This document shows, one piece after another, positions 1 to 8,025 of a stretch of DNA of 64,000 nucleotides. Location of the stretch: NCBI GenBank assembly GCA_016715795.1, contig JADJXP010000002.1, forward strand, positions 1,364,001 to 1,428,000, given 5' to 3'. Origin of the DNA: Chloracidobacterium sp. (GTDB lineage Bacteria > Acidobacteriota > Blastocatellia > Pyrinomonadales > Pyrinomonadaceae). Both the position numbers and the translations under genes were made by a program. Within the stretch, counting starts at the first letter, position 1. The number at the start of each line of letters is the position of its first letter. The notes beneath the pieces are model-generated. The model made no database searches, was not told where the DNA came from, and saw only the letters and a list, made by a program, of their open reading frames with translations.

Positions 1-781
1 GATCGAACGTGAACGGCTCGACGTAACGATCCCCGGCCGACGGCCGCGAACGGGCCATCTGCATCCGATCACGATACTGCGGCAGCGGATCGAGGATATT
101 TTTGTATCGATGGGCTACGCGATCGAGGACGACCGTGAGATAGAGACGGACTATTACAACTTTGACGCGTTGAATATTCCCGAAAATCACCCTGCGCGCG
201 AATCGCAGGACACCTTCTACACGACCGAAGGCTTTGCTCTCAGGTCACAAACATCGACCGTTCAAATTCGAGCGATGGAACGCCGCGGCGTACCGATACG
301 CATCCTCGCCCCCGGCAAGGTCTATCGCCGCGACACGCCCGATATGACGCACACGCCGATGTTTCATCAGCTTGAGGGCCTCTGCGTCGATAAAGGCATC
401 ACGATGGCTCATCTCAAGGGAACAGTTACCGAATGGTTGCGACGCCTCTTCGGCCCCGACACGCGAACACGCTTCCGTCCGTCGTACTTCCCCTTCACTG
501 AACCATCGGCCGAATTCGATTTCTCGTGTTTCGTCTGCCACGGTTCGGGCAAGGTTGGTGACGACCGATGTCGCCCCTGCAAAGGCTCCGGGTGGATCGA
601 ACTGGGCGGCAGCGGCATGGTCCATCCAAACGTCCTGCGAGCATGCGGCGTTGATCCAACGGTTTACAGCGGCTTTGCCTTCGGCTTTGGTTTGGAGCGC
701 ATGGCCGCGATGATGTTCAACATCGACGACATCCGCCATTTATTCGAGAACGACGTGCGGTTTTTGGAGCAGTTCAGATGA
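1..781 (+). CDS. pheS: phenylalanine--tRNA ligase alpha subunit (5' end outside window)
   Basis: Catalytic alpha subunit of the heterotetrameric Phe-tRNA synthetase, which charges tRNA-Phe in the cytoplasm. The reading frame is already open at base 2 and reads LDVTIPGR, then GHLHPIT and RIEDIFVSMGY, the usual beginning of the class II catalytic domain after the N-terminal coiled coil, so the true start lies upstream. The class II motifs follow: the TEGFALRSQTS region (motif 2 lead-in), VYRRDTPDMTHTPMFHQLEG, and the C-terminal GFAFGFGLERMAAMMFNIDDIRHLFENDVRFLEQF (motif 3, ATP arginine in GLER). A Cys-rich stretch FVCHGSGKVGDDRCRPCKGSGW replaces the usual single CxxC region. The stop overlaps the pheT start (ATGA), indicating translational coupling. 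Confidence 0.97.
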   Translation, partial: IERERLDVTIPGRRPRTGHLHPITILRQRIEDIFVSMGYAIEDDREIETDYYNFDALNIPENHPARESQDTFYTTEGFALRSQTSTVQIRAMERRGVPIRILAPGKVYRRDTPDMTHTPMFHQLEGLCVDKGITMAHLKGTVTEWLRRLFGPDTRTRFRPSYFPFTEPSAEFDFSCFVCHGSGKVGDDRCRPCKGSGWIELGGSGMVHPNVLRACGVDPTVYSGFAFGFGLERMAAMMFNIDDIRHLFENDVRFLEQFR

Positions 782-2847
782 ACATCAGCTATGACTGGCT
801 AAAAGACCTGATCGAACTTGACCTGACTGCTGAACAAGCGGCGGCTGAACTGACGCGCGTTGGTCTGGCGGTCGAGGGCATCCATCCGCACGGCGACGAT
901 CTCGTTTTGGACATCGATCTAACCTCGAACAGGCCGGATTGCCTCTCGCATATCGGCGTGGCGCGGGAATTGGGCGTCAGCACGGGGAAACCGCTGAAAT
1001 TGAGCGATTCGTCGCAGGATATTCCGGTACCAGCCGTTTTGGCAGAAAGCCTCGTAAAGATCGAGGATCCCGACCTGTGTAACCGGTTTACAGCACGAAT
1101 CATCCGAAACGTAAAGGTTGGTCCGTCGCCGCAGTGGCTGGTTGACCGTTTAGAGGCTATCGGCGAACGGCCGATCAATAACATCGCGGATATTACGAAT
1201 TACGTTATGCACGAGCTCGGCCAGCCGATGCATGCGTTCGATCTCGACAAATTAGCGGAGAATCGTATCGTCGTAAGGCGTGCCGGGACCGGCGAGACGA
1301 TCACTACGCTCGACGAAGCGGACCGAACTCTCGACACAAGAATGCTCTGCATCTGTGACGCCGAAAAACCGGCGGCAATCGGCGGCATAATGGGCGGTTT
1401 GGCATCGTCGATAACGGAATCAACAGTTAATGTTATACTTGAGGTTGCATACTTTAACCGTGCGAATATAAGAAGTACGTCGCGACGACTAAACCTTGCC
1501 ACTGAGGCAAGCTACAGATTCGAACGCGGCGTCGATATCAACAATCTGATCCGGGCATCGAATCGTGCGGCACAGTTGATCGTCGACCTCGCGGGTGGCG
1601 AATTAACCGAGTTTGTCGATGTTTTCCCGACGCAATGGACGGCAAATGAGGTCATTTCCACGGATATCTCGGCGGCGACGGCCCGTTTGACCGGCATGAA
1701 TGTCGCGAAAGACGACTGTGACAGGATTCTCGCCGCCCTCGGCATTGAAGAGAAAGGAGATTCTACCTATAGTTCCCCGTCGTGGCGGCATGATATCGCT
1801 ATTGAGGAAGACCTTGTCGAGGAGGTCGCCCGCCACGCCGGGTACGAGAATATCGCTGACGAGCTGCCGCCGACATACGGCGCCGGCGAATACCAGCCGA
1901 CCGAGCACCGCGAGCGTGTTTTGCGGCAAACACTTGTAAACATTGGGTTTGACGAGGCTATCTCATATAGTTTTATCGATGCGGGGCACGACGAGGTGTT
2001 CGACCTTGCTCCCGGCATCATAGACACGGCGTCCGATGCAAGATTCGTGACATTGCAGGATTCCGTTATCGAGGGCGCCGTCAGGATGCGTCCAACGATA
2101 CTTCCCGGCCTGCTGGACGCCGTGCGCGTAAACCTGAACCACCAACGCCGCGACCTGAAGCTCTTTGAGCTAGGAAAAGTTTTTGCTTCCGGCAACGGCG
2201 AGGACGGCCTTCCCGCTGAGCACGAGATACTGGCGATCGCACTAACGGGCGGAGAAATTCTTCAGGACCGCGCGATGGCGTCGAGGCCGCTCGATCTGTA
2301 CGACACGACAGGGGCAATCCAAGCTGCTTTGGAGGCTTTAGGCCACTCCGACGTGCGGTTTGCGGAGGCAGAAAGCCGACATCTTCGGTCCGGCCAGGCA
2401 GCATCGATCAGCATAGGGGAAAAAGTTGTCGGCTCCGTTGGGCGTCTGAACGACGAGATCTCAGCCGCGTATAAGTTCAAACAGCCGGTATATCTCGGCG
2501 AAGTCAATCTTGATCTGGTCCTCGCACAGCCTACAATTACCGCCGTTTATCGACCGTTATCGCGATTTCCGGGGATCTCACGAGATGTGTCATTTGCCGT
2601 CCCAAGGAGCATTACATTCGCCGAGATCCGAAGCGCGGTCACCGAGCAGCGCGTCGAGCTCTGTCGAGGTGTTGATTTCGTGGATGTCTATGAGGGCAAA
2701 GGCTTGGCAGATACGGAGCGTTCGATAACGATCCGGCTCCAATACCGCAGCCCGGAGCGGACTCTGATCGAAGATGAGGTTGAAGCGTTACATCAGCAAA
2801 TTGTCACGACAGTTGAACAGAATTTATCTATAAAACAGCGGGCCTGA
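778..2847 (+). CDS. pheT: phenylalanine--tRNA ligase beta subunit, lacking the N-terminal tRNA-binding (EMAP-like) domain
   Basis: Structural/editing beta subunit of Phe-tRNA synthetase (689 aa, against about 790-800 aa in most bacteria). It starts normally (MNISYDWLKDLIELDLTAEQ, first B1 segment) but goes from VGLAVEGIHPHG straight to LVLDIDLTSNRPDCLSHIGVAREL, so the roughly 110-residue EMAPII-like OB fold that normally sits between these segments is absent. The B3/B4 editing domain, the B5 domain (residues about 280-350), the catalytic-like core and the C-terminal FDX-ACB domain (RFPGISRDVSFAVP to the end) are present. The start codon overlaps the pheS stop. Internal loss rather than 5' truncation is clear because both flanking segments are in one frame. 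Confidence 0.96.
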   Translation: MNISYDWLKDLIELDLTAEQAAAELTRVGLAVEGIHPHGDDLVLDIDLTSNRPDCLSHIGVARELGVSTGKPLKLSDSSQDIPVPAVLAESLVKIEDPDLCNRFTARIIRNVKVGPSPQWLVDRLEAIGERPINNIADITNYVMHELGQPMHAFDLDKLAENRIVVRRAGTGETITTLDEADRTLDTRMLCICDAEKPAAIGGIMGGLASSITESTVNVILEVAYFNRANIRSTSRRLNLATEASYRFERGVDINNLIRASNRAAQLIVDLAGGELTEFVDVFPTQWTANEVISTDISAATARLTGMNVAKDDCDRILAALGIEEKGDSTYSSPSWRHDIAIEEDLVEEVARHAGYENIADELPPTYGAGEYQPTEHRERVLRQTLVNIGFDEAISYSFIDAGHDEVFDLAPGIIDTASDARFVTLQDSVIEGAVRMRPTILPGLLDAVRVNLNHQRRDLKLFELGKVFASGNGEDGLPAEHEILAIALTGGEILQDRAMASRPLDLYDTTGAIQAALEALGHSDVRFAEAESRHLRSGQAASISIGEKVVGSVGRLNDEISAAYKFKQPVYLGEVNLDLVLAQPTITAVYRPLSRFPGISRDVSFAVPRSITFAEIRSAVTEQRVELCRGVDFVDVYEGKGLADTERSITIRLQYRSPERTLIEDEVEALHQQIVTTVEQNLSIKQRA

Positions 2848-2922
2848 CGTTTTCTTCACGCTTTACTTGAACTTTTGCCCGAAACCACAGATAATCTTTT
2901 CCCTGAGCCTACGGAGACAAGA

Positions 2923-3204
2923 ATGAACGCCTTGACGGGAATGGAAAAGTTCTCTCACCTCGAGGACAAGATATATCTTACGCTCGAATTCGTCAAGAAG
3001 CTTCGCGACGAAAAGGATCGCCTTGAACGAGAGGCCGACGGCCTAAAGAAGGAGGCAGCGGAAGCGGTGACGGCAAAGATCGCTGCCGAGGATAAGCTCA
3101 ACGAAATGCTCGCCGAGCGCGACACCATACAACTGAAGGTCGAGGCAATGCTCGAGGCGATAGCAGCCATTGACGGCGAAGTTGCGGAGGCAGTCGGCCG
3201 ATAA
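2923..3204 (+). CDS. ZapB-like coiled-coil cell division protein
   Basis: Small 93-aa, almost wholly alpha-helical protein: MEKFSHLEDKIYLTLEFVKKLRDEKDRLEREADGLKKEA and onward, with heptad-like Leu/Ile spacing and many Glu/Lys, matching the architecture of ZapB-like division factors that bundle with ZapA at the FtsZ ring. A longer TTG start at 2875 is possible, but ATG 2923 has a well placed GGAG six bases upstream. It lies directly before zapA (5-nt gap), which supports a Z-ring role. Identification rests on size, coiled coil and neighbour; sequence conservation in this family is low. Confidence 0.75.
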   Translation: MNALTGMEKFSHLEDKIYLTLEFVKKLRDEKDRLEREADGLKKEAAEAVTAKIAAEDKLNEMLAERDTIQLKVEAMLEAIAAIDGEVAEAVGR

Positions 3205-3208
3205 CATT

Positions 3209-3673
3209 ATGTCGGAACAGACAATACGAGTCGAGATCTACAACAATACCTACAGCATACGGTCCGACGGGGATAACGAGTACATACAGGACCTTGCTGA
3301 ATACGTCGATTCAAAGATGCGCGAGATCTCGTCGGGGACGATGACCGTTGATTCCCTAAAGGTCGCGATCTTGGCCGCCCTGCACATCGCTGACGAGTAT
3401 TACCAGTTGAAGAGCTCGCAGGCCCAAAGCGATGCGCAACTCGCCGCGCGCAGCAACGAATGCACCGAGATGCTCGACCGGCTTCTCAAAAATCGTGAGA
3501 TGGCGCGCTTGTGCTTGAGACAGAACAATGACTTGTTCATCGGTCTCGCCAGTGTGCTAGAATCGCAATTGGCGAACGACATTGACTGCGTTTCTCGTCA
3601 CGGGACGCTATTACAATTGAGCCAACACATGAATGACGGGAGGCTGACGCCGGCGGTCAGTGCAGGTCTCTAA
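3209..3673 (+). CDS. zapA: cell division protein ZapA
   Basis: Z-ring-associated protein that cross-links FtsZ filaments. The N-terminal domain is typical of ZapA: TIRVEIYNNTYSIRSDGDNEYIQDLAEYVDSKMREI, then VDSLKVAILAALHIADEYYQLK leading into the dimerising coiled coil. ATG 3209 is preferred over GTG/ATG starts inside the upstream gene (frame open from 3170). The ORF gives 154 aa, longer than the usual 95-130; the last 30-35 residues (from about VLESQLANDI) look unlike ZapA and overlap the candidate 6S RNA gene, so the tail may be non-conserved read-through into RNA-coding sequence. Confidence 0.88.
   Translation: MSEQTIRVEIYNNTYSIRSDGDNEYIQDLAEYVDSKMREISSGTMTVDSLKVAILAALHIADEYYQLKSSQAQSDAQLAARSNECTEMLDRLLKNREMARLCLRQNNDLFIGLASVLESQLANDIDCVSRHGTLLQLSQHMNDGRLTPAVSAGL
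3533..3563 (+). promoter_or_regulatory. putative sigma70-type promoter of the 6S-like RNA, inside zapA
   Basis: TTGTTC (3533-3538) and TAGAAT (3558-3563) separated by 19 bases, with an upstream TGTGC context. The -10 box precedes the start of the candidate RNA by a few bases. It lies within the zapA coding region, so it could be fortuitous; the match is moderate and the spacer is long. Confidence 0.4.
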
Positions 3674-3793
3674 GGAGCCTTGCCGGAGGCCATCGGCTCT
3701 GATGCGGACGAAAGCTCCAGAAGGCCACCCACCTGTTACCAACAGGTTCAATTCTTGTTGTTCCAACGGCCACGCGGTGGTCATTCGCCAATC
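3567..3793 (+). ncRNA. ssrS: candidate 6S RNA (SsrS)
   Basis: 6S RNA binds housekeeping RNA polymerase by mimicking an open promoter. Seen here: a perfect 9-bp closing stem between 3568-3576 (ATTGGCGAA) and 3784-3792 (TTCGCCAAT), continued by TGAC 3583-3586 with GTCA 3780-3783 and TGCG/CGCG pairs, enclosing about 190 nt. Inside are further hairpins (CTGAC/GTCAG at 3643-3659; GGAGC/GCTCC at about 3674-3718; CCTGTTACCAACAGG at 3732-3746). Length and one long rod with an internal bubble fit 6S RNA, and a position just downstream of zapA is a known conserved location of ssrS. It overlaps the 3' end of zapA and just touches the stop of the convergent gene. A covariance-model search would settle it. 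Confidence 0.5.
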
Positions 3794-4542
3794 TCAGTTT
3801 CTGCTTCGAGTTCCAGACGTATCTCATCAGAGAGCCTCGCAGACTCTAATGCAAGTGGCAGCTGCGCGGTTCGGGCTGACAACTTCTTCAGGGCCAGTTC
3901 GTTGTCTGCCAGCCGCCCGCCCCGCGTGGCGGCGGCTTCAATCATTTGAAGTCGAGCCTCGGCCTCAGCAAGCATCGCCGCGGCCTCATCTCTAATGCCC
4001 GAGACCTTTTCAATATCACGGCCTATCTCGGCAAGAAACTCATCTCGACGCTCAGATCTTAGCTGCCTGAGCTTGCCCTCGCGTTTTCGCGCCAGGCTCA
4101 GTTCTCGTTTTGATGACTTCAGAATTCTAGTGGCAGTCAGTCGTGATGCGAGCGTTTCGCGATACGCGTCGCCTAGCAGAAGATCGCGGGATTCAACCGC
4201 ACGCAGGGCTCGTTTCTCCGCAGATCTCAGCTCGTGCGTAAACCATCCGATCTCTTCGGCACGGATGCCGTCCGCCGCTATTCGCTCGCGCATCTCAACC
4301 ACCCAACGCCCGCGCTTATGTAAAAGCACGCCAGTTATGGACAGGCCGATCAGCAACCCGACAGCCGTTACGATCGCCCCGAAGAAGAACACAACGACGG
4401 CTGACGGAGGAGCAAGCGGTGCGAGGAGCAAGAGCAGCAATGTGATCGCTGCCGGCAAAGCCGTCAGGGCTGCCGGAGCGGCCACGGCAAAGGCCGCCAG
4501 TCGACGCCCTCGATCAAGTTCCGATCTCGTGATATCTGACAT
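3781..4542 (-). CDS. membrane-anchored coiled-coil protein of unknown function
   Basis: 253 aa. After a short basic N terminus (MSDITRSELDRGRRL) come two hydrophobic segments, about residues 15-42 (very Leu/Ala rich) and 48-75, then a long charged, helical region (about 80-250) rich in Arg/Glu/Ala with coiled-coil spacing (LASRLTATRILKSSKRELSLARKREGKLRQLRSERRDEFLAEI). Probably an inner-membrane hairpin with a large cytoplasmic helical domain. No family is recognised. It is convergent with zapA/6S RNA and divergent from the VWFA gene. Confidence 0.75.
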   Translation of the reverse strand: MSDITRSELDRGRRLAAFAVAAPAALTALPAAITLLLLLLAPLAPPSAVVVFFFGAIVTAVGLLIGLSITGVLLHKRGRWVVEMRERIAADGIRAEEIGWFTHELRSAEKRALRAVESRDLLLGDAYRETLASRLTATRILKSSKRELSLARKREGKLRQLRSERRDEFLAEIGRDIEKVSGIRDEAAAMLAEAEARLQMIEAAATRGGRLADNELALKKLSARTAQLPLALESARLSDEIRLELEAETEIGE

Positions 4543-4665
4543 ACCTGACTGGCTAAGAGTCTAGCGCATCGCGATCATTTTAGCGGAAACGCGAAGCCCG
4601 CGTATTGACATCCTATTTCAGTATTCGCTCGATGTTGTATTATGATTCTGATATTCCCATAGTTG

Positions 4666-5619
4666 ATGATGATGCGAGCACCCAGGCTACATGCAGTCGC
4701 AACACTATTCATGGCCGTATTGGCTGCGCCCCTAATCGCCCAGCCGCGGCCGGACGGTGATGGTGTTCGCACCGTGACGGTCCCTATCTCGATATTCTCA
4801 AAAAAGGAACTGAAGGAGGGCCAGGCAGAAGAGTTTCTTCAGGCCGAGCGGATCATTGTCAAGGAAAACGGCGATGAACAGCAGATCTTGTCGATCCGGA
4901 GCGTAACGACATCACCTCTGTCGATCGCATTCGTGATACAGGACGATCTTGCGTCTACCTTTAACCTTCAGATCCGTGAGATACAAGAGTTTATCCGCAG
5001 TCTACCTAAAGGCACACGGGTGATGATCGTGTACACGCGTTCCGGCTCGCCCCAGATCAGGCAACGGTTTACCGAGGACCTTGAGGCCGCGGCGAATTCC
5101 CTGCGGATCGTGACCGGGAGTCCGGCGCTTGCTCCTCGAAGCCCGTTTGATGGCGTCGCCGCCATCATCGATCGCTTCGAAGGCGTTCCCGCCGGCCGGC
5201 GGGCTGTCGTACTGTTCTCGGACGGCCTGGACTCGTCAAGCGGCATGAATCTAGCGTCGATCGCGCAGAGTGCCGATCTGGATCGGGCCGTCCTCAAAGC
5301 CAATCGGAAGGGGATTGCTGTTTATCCGCTATATTCGCCGACTGCGGTCACCGAGAATAGAAACTCTGTCCTCGCGCTCGCGGCACAGGGTGCCTTGGCA
5401 AAGCTTGCCGATGAGACAGGCGGTCGGGCTTTTCTCGGGCCGCTTAGCGGCCCCGTCAGCTATCGTCCATTTCTCCGAGAGATGTCGCTGACGCTGAGTC
5501 GCCAGTTCGCCCTTACCTATCTTTCAACACACATGAAGAAGGGCTATCACAAGCTGAAGATCACAAGCACGAATCCCGAAGTTAAGATCGAGCACCCGCG
5601 CGGTTACTATTTTCGTTAG
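4666..5619 (+). CDS. exported VWFA-domain protein (acidobacterial type)
   Basis: 317 aa with a signal peptide (RAPRLHAVATLFMAVLAAPLIAQ, cleavage after AQ). The mature part resembles the VWFA-related family expanded in Acidobacteria: a short beta domain (VPISIFSKKELKEGQAEEFLQAERIIVKENGDEQQI), then SIAFVIQDDLASTF in place of a MIDAS-type DxSxS (here DDLAS), VVLFSDGLDSSSG, IAVYPLYSP and a C-terminal beta segment ending HPRGYYFR. Role in these bacteria is unknown; probably periplasmic or surface protein-protein contacts. Four possible starts in a row (TTG 4663, ATG 4666, 4669, 4672), no clear ribosome-binding site. Its stop overlaps the stop of the convergent gene by 4 bases. Confidence 0.88.
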   Translation: MMMRAPRLHAVATLFMAVLAAPLIAQPRPDGDGVRTVTVPISIFSKKELKEGQAEEFLQAERIIVKENGDEQQILSIRSVTTSPLSIAFVIQDDLASTFNLQIREIQEFIRSLPKGTRVMIVYTRSGSPQIRQRFTEDLEAAANSLRIVTGSPALAPRSPFDGVAAIIDRFEGVPAGRRAVVLFSDGLDSSSGMNLASIAQSADLDRAVLKANRKGIAVYPLYSPTAVTENRNSVLALAAQGALAKLADETGGRAFLGPLSGPVSYRPFLREMSLTLSRQFALTYLSTHMKKGYHKLKITSTNPEVKIEHPRGYYFR

Positions 5620-6074
5620 CCGACACGGCCTATACAGGTTGGGCAAATGCGGACATCTTCCTTGATCAGCAATCCGATCCAGAACAGCGGAAAAAAGAAC
5701 ACGAGCAGGGCGGCAAAGGTGATCCAGCCGGCGGTGGAGATACGCCTCTCGATCCGCGGCAGGAACTGAGACATACAGTGCGGGCATCGATATGACTGTG
5801 CCGGGTAGAGCGGAGGCTGTTGGACAAGCGGCTGTCCGGCCGATGGCATTGGGGCCGACAACGGCGCGGCGAAGGCGTTTGTGCGTCTGGCCTCCTGCTT
5901 TGTCTGAAACTCATCCGTCTTCCATGAGTACGGACGCGGCGGTGCGGCGTGGCCAAACGGTTCGGCCGTCGCCGGATAGGGCGGCGGCGCGGCGTGTGTG
6001 AATTTCGTTCCGCAGAACCGGCAGAAATGGCTCTCCGCCGTATTAATCTGTCCGCAGTTAGCACAAGTGTTCAT
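5616..6074 (-). CDS. zinc-ribbon membrane protein with LITAF-like C terminus
   Basis: 152 aa. The N terminus is a classic short zinc ribbon (CANCGQINTAESHFCRFCG, two CxxC knuckles). A Pro/Ala-rich linker (about residues 25-90) leads to a C-terminal module YRCPHC, a hydrophobic segment (WITFAALLVFFFPLFWIGLLI) and ICPTCIG: two CxxC pairs split by a membrane-inserted helix, the layout of LITAF-like zinc ribbons, which insert monotopically into membranes. Function in bacteria is unknown. Ends against the VWFA gene. Confidence 0.8.
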   Translation of the reverse strand: MNTCANCGQINTAESHFCRFCGTKFTHAAPPPYPATAEPFGHAAPPRPYSWKTDEFQTKQEARRTNAFAAPLSAPMPSAGQPLVQQPPLYPAQSYRCPHCMSQFLPRIERRISTAGWITFAALLVFFFPLFWIGLLIKEDVRICPTCIGRVG

Positions 6075-6120
6075 AGCCTTTTGCCAAACTATACACTAAC
6101 GCATCGCAGGCGGAAAAGTT

Positions 6121-7089
6121 CTAGAATCTGATGCTTTGCCCCGTCCGTATCGATTCGTAAACCGCCTCGACGAGTTCGACTGCTTTGTAACCATCATCGG
6201 CGGTAACGGCCGTCGGAGTTCCGTCCACGATAGAGCTAATGAACGCGGCGTCCTCGGCGGCGAAGCCTTTTCGCGCGTCGTCGTCGAGCATATGAAAGGA
6301 ATGCGTCGCATAGTCGGCGCTCGTGCCTTGGCCGTCAAAGAGCCTGACCATTTCCTCGGCGACAATGGTCCGGTGGTGGCAGAAAACCTCGATGCGCTCG
6401 AAGGGAAACATCCAGCCGGCATCGGCGGAGGAGGCAAAGGTGCAGTGAAATCCGTTCCTGAACCTGAAAATGACGGAAAACTCATCGATCTCGGGATATT
6501 CGTGTTGTGAGCCGTAGGCGATCAGTTCCTCGATCTCGCCAAACTGGAAGCGAAGCTGGTCGAGAAAATGTATGGTCGTCTCGTAGAGAAAGCCGCCGGT
6601 GACATTTGTATCGCCGGTCCAGGCGGGCTGAAGGAGTTCGCCGCGGTTCATCTTGATATGGGCGGAATGGGGAACGTCGTCCGACAAAAGCTCCTTCAGC
6701 TTTACGTAAAGCGGAGCGAAACGGCGGCTGTGGCCGACCTGAAAGACCTTACCGGAAGACTTAGCGACGGCGAGCAGCCCGGCGGCCTCGTCGATGCCGA
6801 TTGCAAATGGCTTTTCGCAGAAGACGTGCTTGCCGGCATCGACGGCGGCCGTGGCGATCTCGGGATGCGTCTTGTTTGGGGCACAGACAAGGACGGCGTC
6901 GCAATGGTCCAATAGTTCCTCGCGCGAGGCGCAGATGCGGCCGCCGATGTGTTTGGCGGTTTCGGCCATTCGTTCGGGAATGATGTCAAAGAGAGCGGCG
7001 ATCTCGGCACGGGCGTCGCGGGCGTAGATACGGCCGTGGACGTTGCCGATATAGCCGGTGCCGACGATGCCGATCTTTACCTTGTCCAT
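6121..7089 (-). CDS. Gfo/Idh/MocA-family oxidoreductase
   Basis: NAD(P)-dependent sugar/inositol-type dehydrogenase, 322 aa. Rossmann motif at the N terminus (KIGIVGTGYIGNVHGRIYARD), the family signature HVFCEKPFAIG at about residues 90-100 (Lys of EKP is catalytic in the family), GHSRRFAPLYVKLKELL, and a C-terminal alpha/beta dimer domain with GGFLYETTIHFLDQLRFQFGE (histidine expected in the active site). The substrate cannot be read from sequence; pairing with the upstream isomerase gene (6-bp gap, same strand) suggests inositol or related sugar catabolism. Confidence 0.9.
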   Translation of the reverse strand: MDKVKIGIVGTGYIGNVHGRIYARDARAEIAALFDIIPERMAETAKHIGGRICASREELLDHCDAVLVCAPNKTHPEIATAAVDAGKHVFCEKPFAIGIDEAAGLLAVAKSSGKVFQVGHSRRFAPLYVKLKELLSDDVPHSAHIKMNRGELLQPAWTGDTNVTGGFLYETTIHFLDQLRFQFGEIEELIAYGSQHEYPEIDEFSVIFRFRNGFHCTFASSADAGWMFPFERIEVFCHHRTIVAEEMVRLFDGQGTSADYATHSFHMLDDDARKGFAAEDAAFISSIVDGTPTAVTADDGYKAVELVEAVYESIRTGQSIRF

Positions 7090-7095
7090 AGGTCG

Positions 7096-7926
7096 TTAAA
7101 GCGTGCCGCCCAGCCCAAAAACGTGTTCCGCGGCGGCCTTTGCGCGGCGGGCGACGTCGAACGGGTCCTGCTCCCAATACTCTGGCCTAAAGATCTCGAT
7201 GCTTGCCATGCGGTCGTAACCGATCCTGGCGAGACGCTCTTTAATTTCGGCGAGCGGGAGAATGCCCTCGCCGGGATAGAGACGTTTGGCGTCGGTCAAT
7301 TGTTCGCGCGGCACGTCTTCGGCATCGTTTATGTGAAAGATGAACAATTTTCGCGGGTCGAGAGCGTCGATGGCGTTAAAGCTCGAACCGCCGGCGTAGA
7401 AATGGAATGTATCGAGCACGAGCCCGACGTTGTAGCGGTCAACCTTCGCGATGATCTCGCGGGCGAGATCGAGCGTTTGGACGGAGCAATCGCTCTGGCC
7501 GAGGAACTCAAAAGCGAGCGAGACGCCGTGCTCGACGGCGATGTCGCCCATTTCATTGAGGACGCGGACGCTCTCGGTGATAATGGTCTCGCGCTCGACG
7601 CCGGCGGGCAGTTTGCCGGGGACAACGACGATGTAGGGGCAGCCGATGCGGCCCGCGATGGCGGCGAGCGTCTCGCATTCGGCGAGAACCTTGTCATAAT
7701 CATCGATCCCGCGAAAGGTGACGTGCTCAATGGAGTTTATCGCATAGGGCTCGACGTGGGCGGCGATCAATTCGGCGGCGAGGACATCGATAGTGTTGGC
7801 TTCGAGATAGCGATAGAGCTTTGCCGACCAGATCTCGATGAGTTCGAAACCGGCGGCTGAGGCGGCGCGGATGTCGGTCGAGAGATCGGCGTGCATTGTG
7901 GTGGCGCCGTTGAGAGCAAGCTTCAT
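7096..7926 (-). CDS. sugar phosphate isomerase/epimerase (xylose isomerase-like TIM barrel)
   Basis: 276 aa from MKLALNGATTMHADL. AP endonuclease family 2-like TIM barrel of the IolE/IolI/hydroxypyruvate-isomerase group, with metal-binding type motifs GVSLAFEFLG, GLVLDTFHFYAGG, FIFHINDAEDV, LYPGEGILPLAEI and SIEIFRPEYW. Typical role: isomerisation or dehydration of keto-sugars or inositol derivatives with a divalent metal. A TTG start 30 bp upstream would add residues without family character, so ATG 7926 is chosen. First gene of a two-gene operon with the Gfo/Idh dehydrogenase; divergent from the lytic transglycosylase gene. Confidence 0.88.
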   Translation of the reverse strand: MKLALNGATTMHADLSTDIRAASAAGFELIEIWSAKLYRYLEANTIDVLAAELIAAHVEPYAINSIEHVTFRGIDDYDKVLAECETLAAIAGRIGCPYIVVVPGKLPAGVERETIITESVRVLNEMGDIAVEHGVSLAFEFLGQSDCSVQTLDLAREIIAKVDRYNVGLVLDTFHFYAGGSSFNAIDALDPRKLFIFHINDAEDVPREQLTDAKRLYPGEGILPLAEIKERLARIGYDRMASIEIFRPEYWEQDPFDVARRAKAAAEHVFGLGGTL

Positions 7927-8025
7927 TGCGGACAAGTTTACCACGACGCGCGGCAACCGAAAGCATTGCCCGGCCGTCTAAAACTCGGTATTCTGTCAAA
8001 GAAAGTCTCGCCTGACGCAATTATT

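Noticed and set aside
6949..7860. 303-codon frame opposite to the isomerase and Gfo/Idh genes
   Set aside because: Antisense of two well conserved families.
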